A stretch of DNA of 64,000 bases, taken from assembly GCF_029227915.1 (NCBI RefSeq), contig NC_079879.1, forward strand, positions 24,258,501 through 24,322,500, read 5' to 3'. Position 1 is the stretch's first letter. The number at the start of each line of letters is the position of its first letter. Source of the DNA: Hydractinia symbiolongicarpus (Eukaryota; Cnidaria; Hydrozoa; Anthoathecata; Hydractiniidae). Positions 36,743 through 48,324 of the stretch are shown here, in pieces. A program made the translations under genes and the position numbers. Under the pieces are notes generated by a model. It had not been told where the DNA came from. It saw nothing but the letters and a program-made list of their open reading frames with translations, and ran no database searches.

Positions 36743-38780
36743 ATGAATGTAGAGTTGAATGAAAAGTTGAGCAATGTTACAATATCCTCTGATTCCGATG
36801 ATTATTTTGAACCGTCTAATTTCAAATTCAGCGGAGAAAAAACAGATAGAAAAGTGACAATCAGCGAACCAGTGTGTAAAACGAATCCTCACTACAAGGG
36901 AGGTCGAAGAAGTCGATATTCAACTTTCATCTCAGGCATTCATCAGTTTGACCCTTATCAAGAATTAACAGCAACACAAATTGCTGCATTTCGACAAGTA
37001 TTTGATCTAGTTGATAAAGATGGTGGAGGAAGTATCGACGCGGAGGAGTTGTATAACAGTATGAAAGATCTGGAGTCAAATCTTAATCTTGATGAAGTAA
37101 AGGAGATTTTGGAAGAGCTTGATCGTGATGGCAATGGAGAGATTGATTTTGAAGAGTTTCTCTACATGATGACGAGTATGAGTATACAAATAAAAGGTGC
37201 GTTTCTTCCATACCTTTAAAAATATTAACTTGACAGAAATTGGATCACTGTTTCCGGCTATTTTGATCAATCTCTCTAAATTTATATATTTTTTTGTGTG
37301 TTTTTTAAATATTAAACAATCATATATGTAAAGGAAATTAACAAATATTCATTTCTGTATAACAGTTTTAGGTAAAAATTTAACCTGAAAATATCCAGCG
37401 TTATTAATAATCTGATTTTCACAAAAAAAAAAAAAAAAAAATTGGCAAATTTAAAAAACTGATTGCAAACATCCTTTACCATTAAAAACAAAACAGTGAT
37501 TTTTCTAGGTGGGGTTTTTCAAAATAAACACTTACAATAGGGTTCTGATTGGTTAAAAGTTTACAGCGAAATATTTTGCCTCTAAAAAAAGTAGAAATAA
37601 CTTTCGGGCGTAACGAATTTTTTGAAGCAAAATCCAATTAATCGTATGGTCAAATACATTTCGCCAGCGAACTCTCCGTCCAATCCTCCTTTGTGCAGTG
37701 AAGAGGTGTAGATTTTACCTAAAGCAATTATGTTGCAGGGTTATATAGCGAAATTCAATTCCACAATCTCTTACTCCGTAAAGAATGCAGCATCTTTTTT
37801 ATTGTTTGTCTTTGCTATGTAAAGGTGAGAAACGAAATAGTTAAATATGTTTGATAAGTAAGAAAGTACATCAGGACACTTATAAATTACTCAAAATTTA
37901 CAGTTACATGTTGTATTTTTCAGAAGCGCAAGTCGAAGACACCGCTTGTACAAGGGCGGGCAAAAGACGACAAAGCGTCTTCTTTTCGGTAATCACAAAA
38001 TTTGCTATGAAACACTCGCTAAAAGAAATCGAAAGATATTACGCAAGTAAAGGCCGTTACACTCCGCATGTTGTTGGACACTATGCTGCAGGTGCAAGAG
38101 TGGATGGCTTGAGCGACAAGGAGTTGCAACAAACTTGGAAGAATCTGTCCCTTGCAAGCAAAGGTAAAAACTCTCCATATGCTCAACCGTTAAATTTTGC
38201 TTTGTCGTATAATGATGGACAGGGATTCAAAAAGAAAACAATTCGTTTGAAGAAAAAAAAGAAGGCTGATCGATCTGAACATGTTACGCCTTCGCCGACA
38301 CCTTTTCAATGTCGTTCTACTAGTTGCTCTCCAACGTCACTCACTTCATCCCGAAGAAGTTCAACCAAAAGATCTGGGTCCCGATCTGAAAGTAAAGTTG
38401 GCTGGACCCCGCGCCATCGATTGCCTATAACGAAAGTTGGTCTCCCTGTAGTTAAGTTTAACCAAAATAGAAGATTCACAATTTTTGATATGGACAAAAT
38501 TCGAGTTCGTATAAATATCGCGCGGAACTCGTATTATGATAAATTGAACATCGAGAATGAGGAGAAAGCTGTTAACTATTGGCAAACGTTAAAAATCGAT
38601 GAAATACCTTCAGAAAGATTACAGGAAAATTTTAAAAAGGTTTTTCGCGCGTACTCGCCAACTGCTGAATACGAAAACCACATCAAGCATGACTGTACAT
38701 ATGGAACACTTTCACCACGTAAGAATAAAAATCATACTAAACTTGATAGAGTCATGAAAGGAAAAAATTTAGACCTTTAA
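36743..38780 (+). CDS. Two-EF-hand protein with long basic C-terminal region, 2 exons
   Basis: Exons 36743-37196 and 37924-38780 join in phase 1 to 436 aa. Residues about 80-150 hold two canonical Ca-binding loops, DKDGGGSIDAEE and DRDGNGEIDFEE, in a calmodulin/centrin-like pair. Before them is an acidic, Ser-rich N-terminus (SSDSDDYFEP). After them comes a region with RRQSVFFSVITKFAMKHSLK and ERYYASKGRYTPHVVGH that I do not recognise, then a Lys run (KKTIRLKKKKKADR), a Ser/Arg-rich stretch, and a moderately structured tail. A calcium sensor that docks to another structure through its basic region is plausible, but that is inference. AATAAA at about 39295 may be its poly(A) signal. Confidence 0.85.
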
Positions 38781-40243
38781 ATCGTGCTATTTTTTCTGTA
38801 GTACCCCCGTTTCTGCTGTTTTTTTGTTTTCTTTCTTCTTGATTACTTCATTGATACTTGTAATTTGCAAATATAGATTCGCAGATTTCTTTTCTGAAGT
38901 AATCGAGCGAATACACCTTTCCCGAATTTCATAAATTATAATAATTATGACGTCATCCAAAATTTTATAATTGTTCTGTGCTCTTTGAATAAGGATATTC
39001 AGATAGAATATTAAAATATCATGACAAATTAGATTTAAAGAGAATAATTATTTTGAAAACGAGGCTATTCTTAGAAAGGTCGGCCATATGACATAAAGGG
39101 TTTGACCGTAACTTTCAGTCGAACAAAAGTATTTACGAAATTAGGTAATTTGTTCTGCCCTTTGCTAGGGAACTTAGGAATAAGAATCATTTTTAGTATC
39201 GACCTCTTTAATTTAGTTTGGCATAATTAGGAAATTCGGGAAAGGTCTATTGTGAATTTGAAGGTTTTTAATTTTTGCAACTTTAACAGATTGAAATAAA
39301 GTCGCTGCAGTTTCTATTGTCTGCAAACTCTCGTCTGGTTAACTGTTCGCCGCAGGAGAGCAAAGGAATAGAACTTTTAAAGCAATTTGTGACTCCACTA
39401 AAACTGTGAGTACAAAGTGATTCACACATATTCAGATATTATTTTTAATAAATTTCACAAAATAACGTTATTCCGTGAATCGATTTTGTTGGAAAGATTT
39501 AAAGTTGAAACTAAAAACGTATTTTTTTTTGGTCATTAAGACATAAAATTTAAACTGATGATTAAAGTTGAACAAACATTAACATTCGCGACTTAAAGTA
39601 TAATATTTTTACGTGTTTTTAAATTTTTTGACCAATTTTGCGACAAACTTTCGCGAATTTGGTCAAAATTAGCGAAATAATTCTGGAGTAAGTGTTGCGT
39701 TTAAAGGTACATGTCGACAAAATTTGACAATTGAATCAGGAATGGTCTTCAATTAAAAGTAAACAATGAGGCAGATTCTTTCAAGACCAGTTAAATACTT
39801 TCATAAACATTGAGTCTCAGACAATTCACGATATTTCACTTCTTTCCTTTATGGAGGGATGAAATTTCACAAATCTACTACCAGACATTTTCTCTCTCAA
39901 TTTTTAATCACAAATTCTTCTTTTAATCACTAAAAGTGGATGAATAAACAGCCTGGAAAAGACGCGTTTAGATGCAGCGATAAATTTACAGCCTGAAGGC
40001 AAAATGACCTGGAAACGGGGTAGTAATCTATGCACGCGGTGTGAAATACAGCTCTTATAATTCAGTACAAAGTTAATTAAAAGTTGCAGGAATATTTACA
40101 TACACCATCCGATCGCAAAACTTACTGCAAATATCAGTATTAAACCTTTCGTACAATATTTTCGACAAAATTGCTCAATTAAACAGATGTAAGGCCTAAG
40201 TCACCTTGCACTTTTAAGAGTAAATTTGCATACTTAAAGGGAA

Positions 40244-40375
40244 CATCCTTGTACCCAGTGTTTGTTGCCTAAGGGCCGCCAGCACTTACTTGACGGCTAA
40301 ACAAGTAATTTCGCCGTCCGCCTCGATGTCAAAAAGGCAAATAACCCTGAGACGAGGTTGTTAAAGGGAATTAAT
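40244..40375 (-). mobile_element. Copy 1 of a short palindromic-ended repeat family
   Basis: About 130 bp. Read on the minus strand it matches 46894-47015 closely: aacctcgtc...agggtt, ttgcctttttgacatcga, ggcgg.cggc, gtcaagtaag, then a ccctgggtacaagg-like end. The ends are partly inverse to each other, as in a MITE. Confidence 0.65.
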
Positions 40376-40910
40376 TTTTATTGATCATTTGAATTATTGC
40401 TATGTAAAAGCGAAAGAATGGTAGCTACCATTACATGAGAACTCTCACAGGTTTTGTATTAAAAACAGTATTATATTTACTGATGCAGTGTACCTATAGT
40501 AATATAAAACATGTTCCTGTTTTCAAACATAATTTTGTCCTATTACAATTAAGATAATAAAAAATTTGTTAAAAACTATTCCCATTCATTGTTGCGATCA
40601 AATAAATTTCTTAGTTGCCATGGTGATCTTAATTGCTGGGTATATTGTTTGAAAGAGGAAGTTTTTTACAAGCTGCGTTGTATCGTGTTTTAAAGAATGG
40701 TGGGTTCACACTGGTAAATCCTGACCAATCGTGAAGAATTGTAATTTGTTTATGTGGTAGGGTACTCTTCATAGACAATTTTTAAACAAGGTATGAAAAA
40801 ATATGTGCATGAATGTTGTGTTCGGAAACTTAAAATTTCGAAAGAGACTCATGACAAAAGCAAAATTTACAAAAAACTTCCTTTGTTAACGGTAGTATAA
40901 AACTTGAATT

Positions 40911-40958
40911 TGTTGTTGTTGTTGTTTGTTTTTGTTGTTGTGGTTGTGGTTGTTGTCG
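40911..40958. repeat. Simple (gtt)n repeat
   Basis: An imperfect run of gtt/ggt triplets lies about 140 bp upstream of the start of the next gene. Confidence 0.85.
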
Positions 40959-41098
40959 TCAGCATCTTCGCCGTGGTTTTCAAAAAAAAGCAGAATATCG
41001 TGACCACGGCCCTGACCTTTTTTACTTTGCTTTTATGTTGCGTTAATTTTCCGATGCGAATATTTTTTAGTTAATTACCTACTTTTGAAGCAACCGCT

Positions 41099-44000
41099 AT
41101 GTATGGATTACAGAAGACTGGTTTCTTTCTCATACTTCTCATAATCACACAAACAATCATAACATCCGCGAAACAATATCACTATCACCATGCTTATTAT
41201 GATCGTCATAGCAACAGAGATTATGGAATTTGTAGAAGAGACGGAGATTATACGTGTCCGGTAAAAAAAAGAGATTCGCCCAGAGAAAAACGTAAGGTTT
41301 AGTTTAATGTTTTTACGTTGGCTAGCCAAGATGCTGTTCCAAGAAGCTAGCATTTACGAAACTTTTATCATTTAGCCCGTCTTCAAGGATTGTTGACTCT
41401 GTTAGTTATAGTCAAAATAAGTCTTAATGAATCGTAATAAACTGTTTTCCTGAAAATAGAACATTGAAAATGACGAAAAGGCCATTTTTATGAATACCCG
41501 GAAACTGAGAAACGACGTGCGAGATTGGCTTTCAACAAAGCTTCCTATCAAAAAATAGCAATGGTATCTCACCTTTTACTTTAGGTCTCGTTTTAGCTGT
41601 TTTATTTGCGATCTCAGTTTTCGCAACGCTGGCTAATATTGGCTTTGATATATACTTAAAAGTAAAGAAGTGTTGCGGCTTGTACCCCGACGCTTGTAAG
41701 TACGAACGAAAATTCGTTGCGTTAAAGGAGGAACTGAAAAGACGGGCAAGCGAGATGAACGACCACTATACAATCTCTAAAAACATACTTGCTTACCTTA
41801 AAAGTACGAATAATTACAATGCAGAGATTTGGCAGAACGTAAAAAGAATTATGGTATTAACCAATGAAATCGTGGAAACGCTGGACACGTCAATCATTGT
41901 AAAATATAACAACAAATCCGCCAAACTCAGGGTATGTGTGGAAACTTTTTTACCTTATTAGTCTCAGCCTTATTTGTTGTTGTTAGCAGCATGACATTAT
42001 AAACAAGTTATGGCTAGGTCAACCTCAGATGACTCATTCTTGTCCCTAGGGTCTCTTTACCCCTGAGCTGTTATCACCTCAAATAATATTAAATTCAATA
42101 AGAAGGCAAAATGCCATTTTTGCATTGCATATTAATTTTAAACATTTTTATTCAGAAACTTTTCTCCACTTGGTAATGACATATATTTTAAAAGAGGCAG
42201 GCAGAAGATAAAAAAGGAAAACATTTGTTGTTAGGACGAAGCTATAACTTTTTTTAACAACTATCTTTTTGACCTTACTTGTGAAAAACGCTGCGTAAAA
42301 GTAGAATAAAATTTTCGGCGTATTTCTTCTTTGGGTTAAATCCACTCACACGGCGTAGGAGACTTAAAACGCAACACAAATCTCCGGGAATGAAAAAAAT
42401 CATTCTCGACTCTAGAGCTCTTCTGAAAGAGCTATTTGGGTCGATAATAACAATAAATGTCTATAGCGCGATTTTTCTGCTCCTACTAGCACCCTTACCA
42501 ATACGGTTTCTTGTTATCCTTAACTAACTTCCTCTCAGATGAGATGGTTGTTATCCCTAAAGAACTTTCGTTGTAGAGAAGTGAAAAATTTTATAATTCC
42601 TTAATTTCATCCTGTCATGTTTATATAGAGAGAAATAAGAAAGCACAACGAAACTGCTAAAAATATGGACATCCTTGCTGTCAGTACGGAGTTTCAAAGT
42701 GTTTTTGATAGCGTGGAGGGTACTTTGCTGACTATCGCTCCTATTGTTGGTCTCCTGGGGTCTGCCGCTATATCGAAAGGTTTCACGTGGTACAAAACAT
42801 ACAAGGTAATATATTCTCAGGTGTTTTTTTAAAAGATCCACGCATGGTCTATAATTAAACAAAAAATAATCCAGTGATACAAAATTATCGCACTCTACAG
42901 AAGAGAATTTTATTTGAAAGATTTCGCGATGAAATGAATTGTGGAATTAAATTATATAATGCGTATTTACCCTTTTCGTTTTATCCATTGAAATCTTTAA
43001 ATGTTTTTCAAATACCTACCCCCGATCAGATCGCGCTGCGTTTTCAGACTATTTGTCACTAAGGAACACTTTTATGCACTTTTATGTAACGTTCTCTTAC
43101 CAAATTACCATACCTGAGGGAAAGGTATATTAATTTGGAAAGAGAACTTTACGTATCAGTTTAAGGACCTTGATCTGCTTAAACAGCTCCGTGTCAAATA
43201 AAATGTCTGGTAGACTCGGATCAAGTTTCAATTTTCATTGCTAAAAATGCAAAACTTTATTTGGCAAAATATATAAAATTTTACATTTCGCGAATGTTTA
43301 TTTCCGCGAATATTTCTTAAAGAAATAAACAGGGAAAGTTGTTTCACAAATTGCGCGTTGGTTTTGGTGCCGCGTAAGTTTCTGTCTTTAAAGTGATATT
43401 CGAGTTTTATGAAAATACAATTTTAAGAAACATATGACTGAAACTATAGGTTTTTTAACAGCAGATATGTAAAATATTCATAAAATGGAAAATAATAACA
43501 TTTTTAATTGCTTTTGTATTTACTAATGAGAGAGAACTCTTTTTCTACTTTGTGAAAATATTTAGGCAGCAGAAGCACTAAAATCGACTGGTAATGTAGC
43601 AGCTCTTAAGAACGTCAAAGTTGCAAAAGTATTAGGTGTTAAAAATGTAAACACCTTCATCAAATCGACTGCAACAGCACAAACAAGAGCGTTAACGACA
43701 GCAACCAAGTTTAGCAAGTTTATGTCCTTCGCTACTGGTGCAATGTCAGTTCTATCGATAGGTACGAATGTTACACTCTTTTTATAAGCAATCAACGATA
43801 TACGTACACTTAGCGGGTTAGCTACAATGGAAAATTTCGTGTAAATCTAAGGTCTAATTACAGGATTCTGGTTGCCAATTTTATTCCAATTATCCGGGAT
43901 GAGCTTTGTCCCGGCTATCATTTAATCATTTCATTTGACCCTATCAAAGAGCAAAAAAGCAAATTTTTGTTTGGCTGCTTTAACGTGCAGTCATGATGCA

Positions 44001-45289
44001 AGATAAAATAGGAACTTTTAAAAGAATTTATCAGTATAGTTTCATTGTACAATTGTATTTAACTTTCTTTTAACTTTAAACCTTCTATAGGTTTTGAGAT
44101 TTATTCCGCCATTATGAAAGTAAAGGCTTGTAAGAAAGTTCGAGATAACGCCGTGAATTCCTACAATGCAATATTCCCTCAAAAAGCCAAATTTAAGAAA
44201 AGCGAAGACAATTTGGTAGCATTTCGATCAAATCTCACAAAAGTAAGGTGTTTGCTTTTCGTTGTTGTTGTTGTTGCTATTTTTGCTACCTCTATTTGTT
44301 CTTTCATTTAGAGCTATAACCACGTCAAAGGCCAAATCGCATCCGACGCATTTTTGGGTTACGTCAAACAAATCCATCAAATGGTCACATCTAGTGACAA
44401 AACGCCGCCATATTTAAAAAAGGCGGGAAGAGAGATTCAAAATTTTCAGGACCAGATAAAAGCTGCAAGCAAAATCAATACCATAAAACTGCAAAAACTT
44501 CTTTACAATGCTTTAACTAATGTGAGCTACACGTGGCAATGTTACGATAACAAAATCAAAACAGTCTCATACGCTTATAAAAAATGTTTAGTAGGCGAGG
44601 CCTCCATGGAGTTGATCTGGAAAAATGCGATCAAAAATTTCGAAACAAATAAGTATGAATGTACAACAGCCACTGGGCAGAGCTACACTACTTACAGAGC
44701 TACAAAGACATACGTGGAGACGCGGATGCAGAAAGAGGGTTATCAAAAGGATTGCATACTGAACAACCGAGACCTGTTCAGGCTAGCATGTACCTACTAT
44801 GTGCAGGGCTTTACTGATGTTCAAAATGGAGGCAAAACAGGGCTAACAGTAACACAAGTGGAGTATTTTAAAAGGATCTGTCCACCAGCAACTGTTACAC
44901 CAAAGGTTTCAAATCTGATTTGCACATTTAAATCCTTCCTATCATTGGAAGATACAAAGAAGCATTATAGCAAGTACAACCAAGGACAGGTCACTACAAC
45001 ATACAACAGCTGTCCTCCTCCTGTTTTAAACGAGAATATTAAACGTCTTATCTGTGCATACAAGAACAGAGATGGAAAACATTTAAACGCTGTTCTCACG
45101 AAGTATTCACAATATTCTCGAGAAGACGTAACATCCACATACAATTCGTGCACAACTCCTGTGGTCACACGTACCATGAGAAAGTTAATATGCAACGAAA
45201 AAAAATATGGAGGTCTTTTGAAGGATATCCTTGAGATGTATCCTAACCATCGCATTTCTGATCTGACAAATACTTTTAATGCGTGCTGA
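41099..45289 (+). CDS. Unrecognised membrane/secreted protein with C-terminal cysteine repeats, 6 exons
   Basis: Exons 41099-41291, 41585-41931, 42629-42805, 43566-43761, 44091-44242 and 44312-45289 join in phase to 680 aa. Residues 1-24 are a signal peptide (LQKTGFFLILLIITQTIITS). Residues about 66-90 form a hydrophobic helix (LVLAVLFAISVFATLANIGF). A central helical region holds two more apolar, Gly/Ala-rich stretches: LLTIAPIVGLLGSAAISKG (about 212-230) and FMSFATGAMSVLSIGFEIY (about 292-310). The last 170 residues contain four related modules of about 40 aa of the form L-x-C ... TYNSC-x-PPV, each with a Cys pair. I do not recognise the family. Long helices around apolar hairpins recall apolipoprotein-L/SMCO3-like or alpha-pore-forming layouts, but no homology is claimed. 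Confidence 0.8.
42010..42080. repeat. Short fragment of the CCTCGTCCCC-type repeats
   Basis: Contains tcaacctcagatga and cttgtccctagggtctcttt. This is similar to ends seen at 9190-9285 and 45486, within intron 2 of the unrecognised gene. Confidence 0.4.
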
Positions 45290-45485
45290 TTTGATAAACA
45301 TTGACTTCTTTCAAAACGACGTGTAAAATCTTGTACCGTCCGGATTTATTTACATTTAACGTAGTTATTCACTTAAGAGTGTATATATCATTTTAATATG
45401 ACCATGTGAAACCATTTTAGAAACATGAATACTTAAACCATTTGCGTACGTGTTTTTTAATGCTCGTCTAAAGTCACACAATTTA

Positions 45486-45585
45486 AAGGGGAACCTCGTC
45501 CCCAGGGGTTCTTGCCTTTTCGACATCGAGATCGTCGGCGAAAAAACTCTTGGTACAGGCTGGCGAGTTCTGTAATGCGATTGGT
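45486..45585 (+). mobile_element. Copy 2 of the short palindromic-ended repeat family (partial)
   Basis: Starts with aacctcgtccccagggg, then ttgccttttcgacatcgaga and gtcggcgaaaaaactcttgg. It follows the consensus of the copies at 40244 (reverse) and 46894 but lacks the far end. Confidence 0.6.
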
Positions 45586-46893
45586 TTACATCCGACATAG
45601 ATAATTCTTTTACACGTCATAATGTATGGAACAATTTGCTGCTATAACGATGACGAATTTTGTTACAAAAACATTGAAACACGAGCAGATTCCTGACTAT
45701 GACAAATGTTAAAACAAATTGAGCAAAAGAACGGTAAATGGAGCAGTAAATTTTTTTGTCGACATATTTAATGGAAAGAAAGGTTTAAAGCTTGGTAGAA
45801 AACATGATTTTTGGCAATTTAGTTAAGTGAGAAAAGACATGTAACTATCTACAATCGTTGTCAAAGTTGAGATAAATGCAAGAAAATGACCATAAGGGCA
45901 GAAAAGGCGATAAATGCAGAATCACGGTTCTTTTTATTTCTAATTGAACAAGTTTAAAATTTTGTTTGTCAATATATAGTTAGTAGACACATCACACTTG
46001 CAAAATTTAGCCACACAAGTCACATGTAAGTTAAAAACACTACAAAATGCATAATGAAAATTTCCAAAAAAGTTATTTTGTTAATAATTCTGAAAAAGTA
46101 CGAACTAAACAAAAAATGTATGTAGCTAGCTATACAATAGATGTAGAGCATTTTTTGATTTTGTATATGAAAGTTTGCATATAAAAATAGTTTCAGGACT
46201 CGATCAAGTTGCCTTCATTAGTCGCAGATAATGAGAACAACGAGACAAATACATTAATTATTCGTAGTAGCCAATATATTGGTTATGAAGAGAGATAAAA
46301 GGGGACTTCTCTCTCAAAAACAATTTCGTTTAGATTGGTTCTGGATTAAGGAATTTAGTATTTATTCTACCAATTTCGCACTATGAGACGTACTTTTTTC
46401 AACACATTTCTCTTTGTCGAGCAGCTCTTTTTAAAACTGGCTGGCGGAAAAAATCCGTTGTTTGACATCAGAAAAAAGAACATAAACAGGACCAGCGCGT
46501 TGCTGTAGTGACCAACAGCTCTCGTTTTAAGCAACGCTTACCACAAAGATAAGTCAAGATTTTAGATAAGTACTTTTATTTTTTGACATATCTACATTAA
46601 ACCTTGAATTGTAAACAAAAAAACTGTTCTGCTGATTCAGCATAAATCTACCATCTGCTAAAAAAAATGTTAAATTCATCATTTTAGTTTCTTTCAAACC
46701 TCAAACAAAGAAGCCTTACGCAAGCAATTGTCACTCGTTGCAAATCCTGAATTCACAAACACACACACGTTTCTTACCTCTGTGAGAAAACCTCGAATTC
46801 AAGTCGACCAATAAGCACAAACCAATCGCGACTATATCTACACCCTCTTAATTAAATAGTTCGGGGATTGTTTCTTTAAATGAGACCAACCTC

Positions 46894-47015
46894 TTAAAGT
46901 ACAACCTTGTCCCCAGGGTTTTTTGCCTTTTTGACATCGAGGCGGGCGGCAAAATAATTCGTCAAGTAAGCGCTAGCGGCTCTGGCATAGACAACAAACC
47001 CTAGTGACGAGGATG
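46894..47015 (+). mobile_element. Copy 3 of the short palindromic-ended repeat family
   Basis: Contains caaccttgtccccagggttt, ttgcctttttgacatcgagg, cgggcggcaaaataattcg, gtcaagtaagcgctagcgg, and ends ccctagtgacgaggatg. The first and last 15 bp are roughly inverse. Confidence 0.65.
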
Positions 47016-48324
47016 CTCAATGTATCGTAAAGTATCCCATTAATGATAATATTAGCAAAAACAACACAGTCAATATTCCGGCCGTAGAAAATTCGTTTGC
47101 GACTCAGCGTAATTTTTGCTATATCCTGGACGTAAACATATTTGTCTATTCCACAAATAGTTGGAAAGTGAGGCTCCTCTTATGACGCATTAACATCCCG
47201 AATAAAACACAAATAAACGGCCGCTAAGAGAAAGTGTTAAAATTACATAGTAAAAATTCTTTCCCTTTGATTTCGTTATTATAATTTATGTTGAAGCCAA
47301 AACTTCAGTTAGCCGCGAAGATTTGCGATGGTGGGGAAGGAAAGGATTTAAAAACTACTACGTAAATTTATCAGATGTCAACTCCTCCCTTATTAAACTT
47401 TTTATACATAATTGGAGTGTTTTACAATTGACCCTGGATAACCTTTATTTATAAACACGAAATAAATTTGTGATTCTAACGCTGGAGGATCTGGTAATAT
47501 TGTTTTTATTTCCCACTAATCATCTGTGAAAAACAGTCCTTCAGAACAACATGAAGCGACCTTGGTTTCTTTCGAGCGCGTAATATTTATAATAGAATTT
47601 CAGCAAAGCAAGGGAACTAAGAAACGTATATACTACATATCAGCACTGTTATTCTGCAAGAATAGACGAAAATGTAATATTGTCACACTGGAAAATATGA
47701 AATATTTGAAAACTAATAAAATTCATCCCTCGCGCATCAACTCTGTAATAATTCTTTTAACCCTGATACTAATATAAGGAAAAAAAAGCCCTGGGAATAA
47801 AGTTGCTGATATTAATTACTACACACCGTTTTGATTTTAACTCAGATTTTTTTTGTATGATAAGTAAACAAATGAAAATAAGTTTTTTATTAACATCAAG
47901 ATGATGTGTCGATCAACAGGGATGGGGTAACAATTTTCAATTCAGATTCTATTCTGATGGTTTGCAAATCATAACAAATGTGATGTAAAAAAAAGGTACC
48001 ATGATTTGTACCGCTTTTAGGTGCAGCATCCCCGCAACAATTTTTGCAGCATTGTGAGAAAGGTGATTTTACTAGAGATGTTTTGCCTTGTATTTCTTTT
48101 ATCAAAATCTCAGATAGTAATATAATCATTCAATACTTTATTCTCATTATATACAGACGGGGAGTCCGCTGTGGAGTTCACAAAATTTGCTTGTTGCAAA
48201 ATAGCGTTATTACATTAGTACGAAAAAAAAACTGTCGCGTTTAACTGAACGACTTTTTTTTATTTGTATGATACGAAAAATGAATATTACAGAAAAATAT
48301 ATCTAAATCAACATCACTTGAAAA

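Larger units (their letters stand above)
38781..41098. other. Intergenic with one MITE and a simple repeat
   Basis: No exon found. It contains the repeat copy at 40244-40375 and a (gtt)n-type simple repeat at 40911-40958 just before the next gene. Confidence 0.45.
45290..48324. other. Intergenic with two repeat copies, no gene seen
   Basis: About 3 kb without a convincing exon. The only structured pieces are the repeat copies at 45486-45585 and 46894-47015. Confidence 0.45.
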
